Part shown: positions 1 to 8,600 of the stretch, in pieces | How positions within the stretch are numbered: the stretch's first letter is position 1 | How the letters are laid out: each line of letters opens with the position of its first letter | Assembly (NCBI GenBank): GCA_964561545.1 | Contig: CAZLQF010000048.1 | Location: 1-17,357, forward strand | DNA: 17,357 nucleotides | Direction of reading: 5' to 3' | Source of the DNA: CAZLQF01 sp964561545 | GTDB lineage: Bacteria; Bacteroidota; Bacteroidia; CAILMK01; CAYYUA01 | Translations under genes and position numbers: made by a program | Notes under the pieces: generated by a model | Databases searched by the model: none | The model's input: the letters and a program-made list of their open reading frames with translations, nothing else | What the model was told of the DNA's origin: nothing

Positions 1-393
1 AAACTCCACCCCATTCGGAAGTCTTAAAAGCTTGACCTAACTATTGTAAAAGTCAAGACATTTTACATTTACGCTACCTTTTTAAGTACAGTATTGATTA
101 CCAAAAATTTAAATGTGTAGAGATGAGGAGCTTTGAGTTTTCATTATTTTTGCTAAACCAGTTAACAGAATTATTCTTGAAATTAAGTGTTAAATGGCAT
201 GATGGTAGTCAACAAATAGCAATCATTAGTCTTGTTTCAACTCCCTAAATGAAAAAGTATTTAGCCTTTTAGTATCTCGAAAGTTCGGTTTAAAAATTGA
301 GGACATTTGGTATTTACCCTTCAATTTTAGTTAGGCCAAGACCATCAATAAAGTAATTTTCAAAAGGCAGGGTGTTGGAGTTTAAGCACCAAA
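1..393. other. Intergenic / window-edge region, no clear gene
   Basis: No convincing coding region is visible. This AT-rich stretch lies downstream of the stop codon of the minus-strand gene that ends at 394. The longest ATG-started frame I traced is a 41-codon plus-strand ORF (123-248) with no recognisable motif. A short imperfect inverted repeat (CTTGAC near 31-36 against GTCAAG near 52-57) lies in the first 60 bases, with no T-tract typical of a terminator. Confidence 0.5.
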
Positions 394-3300
394 TTACTTC
401 AACATCGTCACATTCCCCTCAACCGTCTTCTTTGTACCATCCCACCCGGTGTAGGTAATGATGTAGATGAAGACGCGGTCACTAGCAGGTTCATTACCTT
501 GATTGTGGACCCAGCCTGACCAATCCTGATCCTTGTCTTTGCTGTCAAAAACCTTCGTCCCCCATCTATTGAACACCTGTATATGAATGTTTTTCACAAA
601 AACAGGCCGAATTCCCCAGCTATCATTAATACCATCTCCGTTGTTGGTAAAGGCATTGGGCACATGTAGGAGTGGTGATTGCACGAGGTAGATTTCATTG
701 GATTGGCTTTCTGAGGTTGTTTTGTTTTTGGGTTTTTGTTTTTCGGTGGCCTTTACTTGGTACCAATAAGCCCCTACTTCATAATTGAGCTCCTCATCCA
801 GGTATTGGGTCTGGTTGCCATCAACCCTGGCAATGGGCTTGAAGGTGGTATCCATCAAGGGATCCCTCCGATAGATAGTGTATTCCTCAACCCCAACCGG
901 CCACTTCCGGTAATCATTCCACGCAAGGTTGTGTTCAAAAGGTTCGGATTCTCCTTGCAAAAGGATGGTACACCCTTCATTTCCGGGATCGCTGTAGAAA
1001 CCACATAAATCAGCCACCAGCACCCGGTAGCAATAGGAATGTTCATCAACATTTAACTTCCTATCCATAAATACCGAATCGGTTTGCTCGCTTATAACCT
1101 CATAATCTTGCCAGGCCTGATCGGTATTGTTGCGCTTACGCTGAAGAATGTAATAGGAAAAATCCTTAGCCTTGGAAGGCTCCCATTTTACTTTTACATA
1201 CTGGTCGTTGATAACCGTTGCGTAAAGCATGTCCACCTCCGTAGGTTCTTGCTGGTAATCGGGGCCGGTGCAAATTTGATAAGTAGAATCCCCCGTCTTA
1301 CCACAAGCATTGACCGTGCGGAGGTAATAACAGTAGGTTTCTTGTTGCAAATTTGTTGCTTCATAATCAGTAAAGGTGCCCACTGAGGGATCAAAAATGG
1401 AATCAAGAATTTCCTTACGACCGTCCGGATGTGCACGTACCACCTCGTAGTGGCTTAAATAGGGGCCGGTAGCAATATTGCTCCAGGTTAGTTCAAAGGT
1501 GTTTTCATCAATGATCTCAGAACAAAAAGCTTCCGGTGCATCGTATTTGGGAGGCGGTTCTACAACAATTTGAATGATTGCTTCATTTCGCTTGGGTTGA
1601 GGGCATCCATTATCATTCAATTCAATGTTCACCGTAAAAGTGTCCTGCCTTGCATGTTCACATACAGTTTGCCAGTTCAACTCGGCATTGAACTGACCTT
1701 TTCCGGTTTTTCTTTCAATCGAAGCCGTTTGGCCTGAAATTTCGGTGCTGTCAAAAATCCTACCAGTGTAATTCAAGTTGATGGAATCCCATGGTTGAGG
1801 ATCATTGACCGGCAATGGATAATTAATTTCATCAGTAGCGATTACGGTAATGGTGGTATCCGGGGTTTTGGGAGCTGCGTTGGCTACATCCAATTCCAGC
1901 TTAAAAAAGGCATTGTTGCAATTGCTACTGTTGTTCGTTTCAGACCAGGCATTGCTGGTTACCGGAAAATCCGAATTACCGCCACATCCTCCACAAACAG
2001 ATTGATAGACTACGCCCGATTTTTTGAATCGGCTGGTCCCGCCATCAACATGTTCATCACTTTTTCCACCTCCTAAATAGGTAGCATAAAGCAATGTATC
2101 CAAGCCCCGCCTAAACGTAGCTACGTAAAAATCGGAACCATCGGTATTAGATTGAAAGGCATTGGGCGTAACCGGCAATCCTTGAGTAGAAGTACCCTCC
2201 CCCCTGGAGCCGTTATTGGTTCGGCCGCCCCATCCGGAAAAGTATACATTACCACAAATGTCAACCATAAAAGCGGATGGTGCCAAATCAGGACTGCCTT
2301 TAGAAGTACCGAAAACCGTAGAGACCAACAGCTTATCCAATGTAGGCGATAACTTGCTTATGAACTGGCCGCTGTTGGGATCTTGATACGCGGCATCGGT
2401 TACCGGGTAATCTCCTTCCGTTTGCCCTGTAATGTATACTTCTCCTTTTTGGTTTGTCTTAACAAAAAAGGACTGATCGTAATCTTGGGTTCCGATATAC
2501 GTTCCATAATTTACCTTAGTGCCGTCCGAGCGGAGCTGAATGACATAACCATCCGCATTACCTCCCAAAAAACTGTTATTCAATCCATTGTTGATACCCC
2601 CAAAATCAGAACTTCTTGTTCCACCCGTCACATAGACGTTTTCATTGGCATCCAAAACAAGGGAATAAGCTGCATCATGATTACTTCCTCCTAAATAGGT
2701 GCCCCAAATGACATTGGATAGATCCGGGTTGAGTTTAAATACACATCCATCCTGATAGCCTCCCTGATAACTGGAATATGCCGCATTGGGAGTAGCAATC
2801 AAACCAGACCGCGTGGAAGAAGCAATGTAAACGTTGTTCATACTATCGGTAATGATCTCCCCGCGATAGAGGTCTCCATAATTGTAGCCCAGCGGGGTCA
2901 AGTTAAAATAATCCCCATAGGCGTCACCCCTGTATTCACCATTCAGCCCATCATCATCACCACCGCCAAGAAAGGTAGCATTTAATAGGGTACTACCATC
3001 AGCCGATAATTTGCTGATGAAAATATCAGCATTTCCATTTTTACTTGTATCGTGGGCATTACCGGTAACGGGAAAATCTTCAGATAATGTAGAACCATAG
3101 ATCAACAATTCCCCATTATTGTTGACCACCATGCTATGAGGTTGTTCATTGCTACTGCCCCCTAAATAAGTGGCGTACAGCAATTGACTGCCATCCGGGC
3201 TGTATTTCAATATCCCGGCATCCCTTTCTATATCTCCTATCCGGGCATTAATACTGTCTCCACCGGCAAAATCCAGTTGATAGGAGCCTGTGGTTGTTGG

Positions 3301-4233
3301 AAATTCCTTTGAATAAACGGTTCCTCCTGAATAAGCATGGCCCTGATCATCATGGGTTCCGGTGAATCCAAAATTGTCAGCCTGAGAACCGGAATAGGTG
3401 GCGAAAATTACTTTGGGATCAATAACCAATTTTTGATTGGGATCATATTCTTGTGGGAAACCAAAACTAACAGTGGAATCAACCAATTCAAATTGAACAG
3501 GAATTTCTTGGCCATTTTGGTAAGCCACTGGTTTTTGTTCAACCAAAGTATTCAAAGCGGTCTTGATATGAAGGTTCCCTTCTTGGAGGTACATGCTATC
3601 AGCGCCTTCATACTGGATTTTGGCATTTTTAGGATTACTGCCCGGTTCAACATTGAAACTGTACTTTAATCCTTTAGCGGTTCCTTTAACCTCCAAGTGA
3701 ATGCCCGGGTAAAGCGAAGTTAGCTCAAGCTTTTGATAAGCCCGAACGTTGGTGGCCCACCGGTTGGGATTTGATCCTTTGAAATAATTGTATTTGACCG
3801 GGCTTGGATAAGAACGATTAATTGTTTTTGCGCTTTTTGCACCAGGAAAAGCCATTTTTAGGGCATGTGCTTGCAATTGGCCGGGTGGCCGTTTTTTATG
3901 ATGATAATCGGCAAGTTTTTGTTTTTCCCAGAAATGGTAGGTAATGGCATCTTCCTGGATATATACGCGGCCGCCTTTAAAATATGCGCTGTATTCAAAA
4001 GGTCCCTTCCATTGGCCTTCGTTTTCAATAAAAGCCAATGCAGCGGTATTTTTATGGGCATTGGATGGACCAGAAAAAGCGAAAAAACTTACCATTAAAG
4101 CGAGGAGCCATTTCAATGGCCTGGTGTTTTTTTGCTCAATGCAACAGATCCTCCTGAACCAATTCAAAACCCGTTGCCAATGATTGGTGGCCCAATCGCA
4201 AGGAAATTTCCTTTTTCGGAGGTCCAATGCCAT
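394..4233 (-). CDS. Secreted SBBP beta-propeller / fibronectin protein with type IX type B (CHU_C) sorting domain
   Basis: Large cell-surface or secreted protein. Residue numbers count from the upstream GTG at 4257. A hydrophobic signal segment (about 48-67, WLLALMVSFFAF) precedes an N-terminal domain (about 70-284) of the type found before SBBP repeats (DUF7948-like). Propeller repeats follow (about 285-790), with recurring YATYLGG and DFPVT motifs. Next come an Ig/cadherin-like stretch (800-900), about three fibronectin-III-like domains with paired Cys (905-1195), and a CHU_C domain (1198-1287) with VPNAFTNNGDGIND and FNRWG. CHU_C is known as a type B signal for type IX secretion. Domain order is seen in the sequence; a role in adhesion is inferred. 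The start is uncertain. The open frame begins at GTG 4257 and the first ATG is at 4231-4233, but both leave about 40 residues ahead of the signal segment. A TTG at 4114-4116 would give a classical MKWLLALM signal peptide. It is divergent from the biotin-carrier gene. Confidence 0.92.
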   Translation of the reverse strand: MALDLRKRKFPCDWATNHWQRVLNWFRRICCIEQKNTRPLKWLLALMVSFFAFSGPSNAHKNTAALAFIENEGQWKGPFEYSAYFKGGRVYIQEDAITYHFWEKQKLADYHHKKRPPGQLQAHALKMAFPGAKSAKTINRSYPSPVKYNYFKGSNPNRWATNVRAYQKLELTSLYPGIHLEVKGTAKGLKYSFNVEPGSNPKNAKIQYEGADSMYLQEGNLHIKTALNTLVEQKPVAYQNGQEIPVQFELVDSTVSFGFPQEYDPNQKLVIDPKVIFATYSGSQADNFGFTGTHDDQGHAYSGGTVYSKEFPTTTGSYQLDFAGGDSINARIGDIERDAGILKYSPDGSQLLYATYLGGSSNEQPHSMVVNNNGELLIYGSTLSEDFPVTGNAHDTSKNGNADIFISKLSADGSTLLNATFLGGGDDDGLNGEYRGDAYGDYFNLTPLGYNYGDLYRGEIITDSMNNVYIASSTRSGLIATPNAAYSSYQGGYQDGCVFKLNPDLSNVIWGTYLGGSNHDAAYSLVLDANENVYVTGGTRSSDFGGINNGLNNSFLGGNADGYVIQLRSDGTKVNYGTYIGTQDYDQSFFVKTNQKGEVYITGQTEGDYPVTDAAYQDPNSGQFISKLSPTLDKLLVSTVFGTSKGSPDLAPSAFMVDICGNVYFSGWGGRTNNGSRGEGTSTQGLPVTPNAFQSNTDGSDFYVATFRRGLDTLLYATYLGGGKSDEHVDGGTSRFKKSGVVYQSVCGGCGGNSDFPVTSNAWSETNNSSNCNNAFFKLELDVANAAPKTPDTTITVIATDEINYPLPVNDPQPWDSINLNYTGRIFDSTEISGQTASIERKTGKGQFNAELNWQTVCEHARQDTFTVNIELNDNGCPQPKRNEAIIQIVVEPPPKYDAPEAFCSEIIDENTFELTWSNIATGPYLSHYEVVRAHPDGRKEILDSIFDPSVGTFTDYEATNLQQETYCYYLRTVNACGKTGDSTYQICTGPDYQQEPTEVDMLYATVINDQYVKVKWEPSKAKDFSYYILQRKRNNTDQAWQDYEVISEQTDSVFMDRKLNVDEHSYCYRVLVADLCGFYSDPGNEGCTILLQGESEPFEHNLAWNDYRKWPVGVEEYTIYRRDPLMDTTFKPIARVDGNQTQYLDEELNYEVGAYWYQVKATEKQKPKNKTTSESQSNEIYLVQSPLLHVPNAFTNNGDGINDSWGIRPVFVKNIHIQVFNRWGTKVFDSKDKDQDWSGWVHNQGNEPASDRVFIYIITYTGWDGTKKTVEGNVTMLK

Positions 4234-4257
4234 GTTTAAAAAGTTCGGATTTAGCAC

Positions 4258-4423
4258 TTAATCCCTTTTGTCGATTCCTACTCATTTAATCTTATTAAAC
4301 TTAATGAATCGGCCATCAGTTCATTTTTTGACGTAAAGCTTGCTTAAGCGGTTGCATATTTTATAAAATAAAAGGTCCTGTAACTCATTGTTAAATTAGT
4401 AAATTTCGCAAAAATTTGACTTT
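4258..4423. promoter_or_regulatory. Divergent intergenic region, presumed to hold two promoters
   Basis: This gap separates the minus-strand propeller gene from the plus-strand biotin-carrier gene, so promoters for both should lie here. On the plus strand TAAATTTC (4400-4407) differs by one base from the Bacteroidota minus-7 consensus TAnnTTTG and lies 16 nt before the ATG at 4424. No well-spaced TTTG/TTG minus-33 partner is obvious. On the minus strand a TAAGTTTA is a similar one-mismatch match. AT-rich palindromes (TTTTATAAAA, GCTTAAGC) are present. I saw no TPP-riboswitch (thi-box) signature, although thiE lies downstream. Confidence 0.3.
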
Positions 4424-4918
4424 ATGTACAAGAGTTATGTTAATGATCAATATGAGTTTGATGTAGAAGTTGGTCATGAAGGTTTTCAAGTCAATGAAAC
4501 CAATCGCAATCCTGACATAGTCCGTATATCTGACCATAATTTTCATGTCATCTACAATGGTAAATCTCACCGGGTTACTTTCATAGAGCGCAACAGTAAG
4601 GAGTTTAAGTTCAAGATCAATGGTAATCCTTATACAGTAAATGTAGATGACCCTTATGATCTATTGCTTCAAAAATTGGGGATGGATATGGGAGCCATTG
4701 GATTGCTTGAAGATCTTCAAGCTCCGATGCCGGGTTTAGTTGTAGACATTAAGGTCAATGAGGGTGATCAAGTGGCCAAAGATCAACCCATAGTAGTGCT
4801 TGAAGCCATGAAAATGGAAAATGTGCTTAAAGCACCTGCCGATGCCACCATATCAAAGATTCACGTAGATAAGCAGGACAAAGTAGAGAAAAATCAACTG
4901 ATCATCAATTTTGAATAA
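4424..4918 (+). CDS. Biotin carboxyl carrier-like protein (biotin/lipoyl attachment domain)
   Basis: A 164-residue carrier subunit of a biotin-dependent carboxylase (acetyl-/propionyl-CoA or pyruvate carboxylase type), presumably cytoplasmic. The C-terminal half (about 95-164) is a complete biotinyl domain. It has the flat-barrel start APMPGLV and the attachment motif EAMKMEN, in which K130 is the expected biotinylated lysine, and it ends in a typical hairpin (VEKNQLIINFE). The N-terminal half (1-85) resembles the leader found on stand-alone Bacteroidota carriers, with GKSHRV, INGNPYTVNV and LLLQKLGM. ATG 4424 is the only sensible start. The gene overlaps thiE by 8 nt, which suggests co-transcription and translational coupling. 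Biotin carboxylase and carboxyltransferase subunits are not adjacent on either side, so the carrier is separated from its partner enzyme here. Which carboxylase it serves cannot be told from the sequence. Confidence 0.9.
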   Translation: MYKSYVNDQYEFDVEVGHEGFQVNETNRNPDIVRISDHNFHVIYNGKSHRVTFIERNSKEFKFKINGNPYTVNVDDPYDLLLQKLGMDMGAIGLLEDLQAPMPGLVVDIKVNEGDQVAKDQPIVVLEAMKMENVLKAPADATISKIHVDKQDKVEKNQLIINFE

Positions 4919-5561
4919 CAATTCGAAGATTGCCAGAATTCATTTAATAACTGATGATCTGCAGGAAGCCATGCATGCCCAATTGGCCAAAGATGCTTGC
5001 CGAGCGGGTGTTAGATGGATTCAGTTAAGAACTAAAGCAGCAAGCGAACAGGCTAAGAGGGAAGCTGCACTTGCTACGCAGGAAGTTTGCCAGGCATACA
5101 ATGCTACGCTAATTATAGATGACTATGTAGGTATAGCCAAGGATATAGAAGCTGATGGGGTCCATTTGGGTAAGGAAGACATGCATCCTGGAAAAGCCAG
5201 GTCCATTCTTGGAGATCATGCCATTATTGGCGGGACCGCCAATACGTTTGAAGACATCCAAAACCTTTCACATCAACCCATTGATTACATTGGATGCGGC
5301 CCATACAGGATTACTCAGACTAAGCAAAAATTAAGTCCTATTATTGGTTTGGAAGGCTACCAAAAGCTCATGCAACAATGCCATGAGGCCAATATTCAAT
5401 TGCCTATAATAGCCATTGGTGGGATTCAGGTTGAAGATGTTGGTCCTTTGTTAGGAACCGGTCTGCAAGGTGTGGCTATTGCATCGGCTATTAATAAAAG
5501 CCAGGATCGGGTTGAGGCGGCAACAAAATTTGTTCAAGCTATTCAAGTGGGTAGCAAATAA
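4911..5561 (+). CDS. thiE: Thiamine phosphate synthase
   Basis: ThiE joins the thiazole phosphate and the pyrimidine diphosphate (HMP-PP) to give thiamine phosphate, releasing pyrophosphate. At 216 residues it has normal family length for a TIM barrel. Family motifs appear in order: IQLRTK (Q38, R40, K42), IIDDYV (D70-D71), ADGVHLGKED (81-90), IIGGTANT (105-112), DYIGCGPYRITQTK (125-138, phosphate and substrate loop) and PIIAIGGI (165-172). The start is TTG at 4911, inside the last codons of the biotin-carrier gene. No in-frame ATG precedes residue 21, which would remove the first beta strand (RIHLITDD), so a non-ATG start is needed. Small departures from the usual motifs are D70 where Asn is common and T109 where Ser is common. 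It is not clustered with thiC, thiD, thiG or thiM in this window. Confidence 0.93.
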   Translation: MNNNSKIARIHLITDDLQEAMHAQLAKDACRAGVRWIQLRTKAASEQAKREAALATQEVCQAYNATLIIDDYVGIAKDIEADGVHLGKEDMHPGKARSILGDHAIIGGTANTFEDIQNLSHQPIDYIGCGPYRITQTKQKLSPIIGLEGYQKLMQQCHEANIQLPIIAIGGIQVEDVGPLLGTGLQGVAIASAINKSQDRVEAATKFVQAIQVGSK

Positions 5562-5565
5562 TTAT

Positions 5566-5585
5566 GCTTTAATCACCAATAAAGC
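5566..5585. terminator. Weak hairpin between convergent genes, possible terminator
   Basis: A 6-bp perfect inverted repeat, GCTTTA (5566-5571) and TAAAGC (5580-5585), is separated by an 8-nt loop. It lies 5 nt after the thiE stop and 46 nt before the stop of the convergent PKD gene, a place where a bidirectional terminator is expected. The stem is short and no T-tract follows on either strand, so the call rests mostly on position. Confidence 0.25.
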
Positions 5586-5631
5586 GTTGAGCCCCAAACT
5601 AAATGATTGATTCCGTCACAGTTTCCAAATG

Positions 5632-8600
5632 TTATCGAATTAGAGTAAAACTGCCTTTTTGGGCCTTTACTTCCCCGGTGATAGATTTGGCTTTAACCCG
5701 GTAAAAATACGTTTCCTGGTTCTGCACTGTTCCCCGGTATTTGCCATCCCATCCCTCTTCCAGGTTGGTAGTTTCAAACATTAGTTCCCCCCAGCGGTTG
5801 TAAATCTTAAAATAAATCAAGTCTTTTATGGCCCAGCCTCTTACGAAAATTTGATCATTGTTGCCGTCATTATTGGGCGTAAAAGCACCCGGTACATCCA
5901 GGGTCATGTTGTCTTCTACTTTGACTAAAACAGCATCCTTTACTACAAAGCAATCGGCTGTGTCTTCTACTTGCAACTTGTACGTGGTATTTTTGGCTGG
6001 ATGGACCCGGGTATTTTGACAAGTATCACAAACCAAGCTATCCGCTGGTTGCCAACGGTAGTTTTTAACCCTATAATCTGTGGAAGCGCGTAAATCGGCC
6101 GAATCGCCAATAACAATAGTGGTGTCCGAGAAAATTGTTAATTTGGGACGCTCCTGGACGGTAACTTGCACTTTTTCTGATTCATTCTGGCAGTTGTTTT
6201 CATCGGTAACCTGAACCTGGTATTGGGTGCTTGAATCTGGTGCTGCAATCGGATAAGGTAATTGAGGGTCGTTCAGGCCTCTTTTAGGTTGCCAGCTATA
6301 CTGATAATCAGGGTCATCAGTAGCATTTAATTGCAGGCTATCACCTTCACAAACAAACCCACCCCCGCTTGCTTGAATGCTGGGAATTGGATTGACCCGG
6401 ACTTCTTTTTCGGTGGAATCCTTGCAACCTTTATTAGTAGTTACTTTTAACTGAATTGAATAATTGCCAAAGGAGTCGTATTTAAAAGGACCCGGGCTTT
6501 TGCTGCTAAAGGTAGAATCTTGATCCAATTGCCATTCCCTTGATTGGATAGCACCAACTTCTTGATTGGTAAGCGAAACTGTTTCCTGTTCACAAATACT
6601 GTCACTTGACAAGGTAAAATTCGCATCAACTGTATCAATAACAATGGTAGAATCAAGGGGTAAGCCATATTCGCATTCCAGGTTGCCCTGTCGGTTATTG
6701 CTTAAGATCATGGTGGGTTCAAATTCCCCATAATTTTGATAATTGTGAACCACAGTATCCCCTATTTGGGTCTTTCCATCGCCAAAATCCCAAGTAGTGG
6801 TTTCCACATCTTTTTGGTTAAAATTGTTGAATTGGACTTTTAATGGCTTACAACCCTGGGTAGGGGTAACGGTGTAGTCAGCATCCGGTCCGCCAATTTG
6901 AATGTAATCTTTTTTGGTCAACGTATCAGCACAACCACTTTTGTTACTGGTTATTAGACTTACATCATAAGAGCCGGGTCTTGTGTAGTTGTGAGTTGGA
7001 TCGTTCAACACCGATCCGCTTTTATCTCCAAATTTCCATTTGGCATCGAAATTCTGGCCCTTGGTTCTATTTTCAAAATTAACCAAAAAGGGCGGGCAAG
7101 CGGCATTTAACGTATCGGCTATAAATTGGCTTACAGGGTCATTAATCCTAATGTAATCTTTCCTTGTAAAGGTATCCTTACATTGATTGTTATCCGTTAT
7201 AACCAAGTCTACATCGAATGTATCCGAATAATTGTAGGAATGGAAAGGCAATTTACCCGTGGCTGTTGTGGTATCTCCAAAATACCATTCAAGCTGAAGC
7301 GAGTTGCCCGATGATGAGCTTACGAATCGGATTTCCTCACCCTGGCAAGCATCCTGGGAAGTAGCAAAGAAAAACGCGCTGGGGCTTGTTATGGTAACTT
7401 CCCGGGTGGCTGTATCTTTACAATTCAAAGTATCTTCTGTTATCAGGGTAACCGGGTAAGTGCCTGTAGAATTATAATTATAGCTGGGTTTATTAACGCT
7501 ACTACTATCGCCAGTGCCAAATTGCCACTCCCGGCTTGTAATGGTGGTGTCTGTCACTGTTTGGTCTTCAAAATCAACCTCGAGCGAGTCACAACCGCGA
7601 AAAGCGTTGGCCCCAATTTTGGTATCATGGTTGAAAACCTGGATGGATTTTGTAGCTGTATCCGGACACCCTTTCAAATCCAACACTACTAACTGAATAT
7701 CATAAATGCCTCCGGTGTCATAATTCGGAGAAGGTGGTTGCTTAAGCAGGCTACGGTCATTGGTGTCGAGAGGCCCCCATTTTTGCCCATTGCCATATTC
7801 CCAAAAATAGCTTAAACCAGCCACATCTACTGAACTATCCGCATCCAGCTGTAAATTTTTGAAAGGCGGGCAGCTCAAGCTGTCCGAAGCTGTAAATTTT
7901 GCACGAGGCTCGGAGATCACTACATCCTTGCTTACTGAAGTTGTGCAACCAGTTGAAACATTAGAGACGGTTAATGTAACAGGATAGGAGCCCCTTTGAC
8001 CGTACGAATGGGTTGGGTTGGGAATAAATGCACTATCCCCGTCTCCGAATTTCCATTTCAGGGTATCGGCCAATATAGAGGTATCGGTGAAGCTGGGTGC
8101 GTAATGATTGTCACAATTTTGATTCGTTACAAATCCGGCCCTGGGGCCTTCGATCTTGATGTAGTTCTCTTTAATGATGGTATCGCCCTGACAGCCATTA
8201 TGGGATAAGTAAAGGGTGACGTCATAATTGCCGGTGTCCCTATATTGGTAATCAGGGATGTTAACCTTCAGGGGAGCGTTCTTGCGAAATTTCCATTTTC
8301 TTTTGTCAGCAAAATCCGTTGTTGGGTTTAAAGTCAGGGATTCACCAACACAGCCTGTATCTGGGTTGATCGAAAAATCCCCTGTTGGTGGATTACCAAC
8401 TTGGATCTCCCGTTCCTCAGTAGCCTCACATCCTAAATTCGTAGTCGCTTTTAAGGTTACTTGATAAACACCGGTATCCTGAAAAACTTTACTGGTATCT
8501 GGAGTAGTAGCGGTATCCCCTTCGCCAAGATCCCATAGGGTCCCTTTTACTTGACCAATGGCTTGAATAGAGGATTGGAGGTTGGTTTGCAGTGGGGCAC

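Noticed and set aside
123..248. 41-codon ATG-started plus-strand ORF in the left edge region
   Set aside because: Short, no recognisable motif, no clear promoter or ribosome-binding signal; a frame of this length is expected by chance in AT-rich DNA.
4258..4423. Possible TPP riboswitch upstream of the carrier-thiE operon
   Set aside because: I looked for the CTGAGA and ACCTGATC-type thi-box elements and found none.
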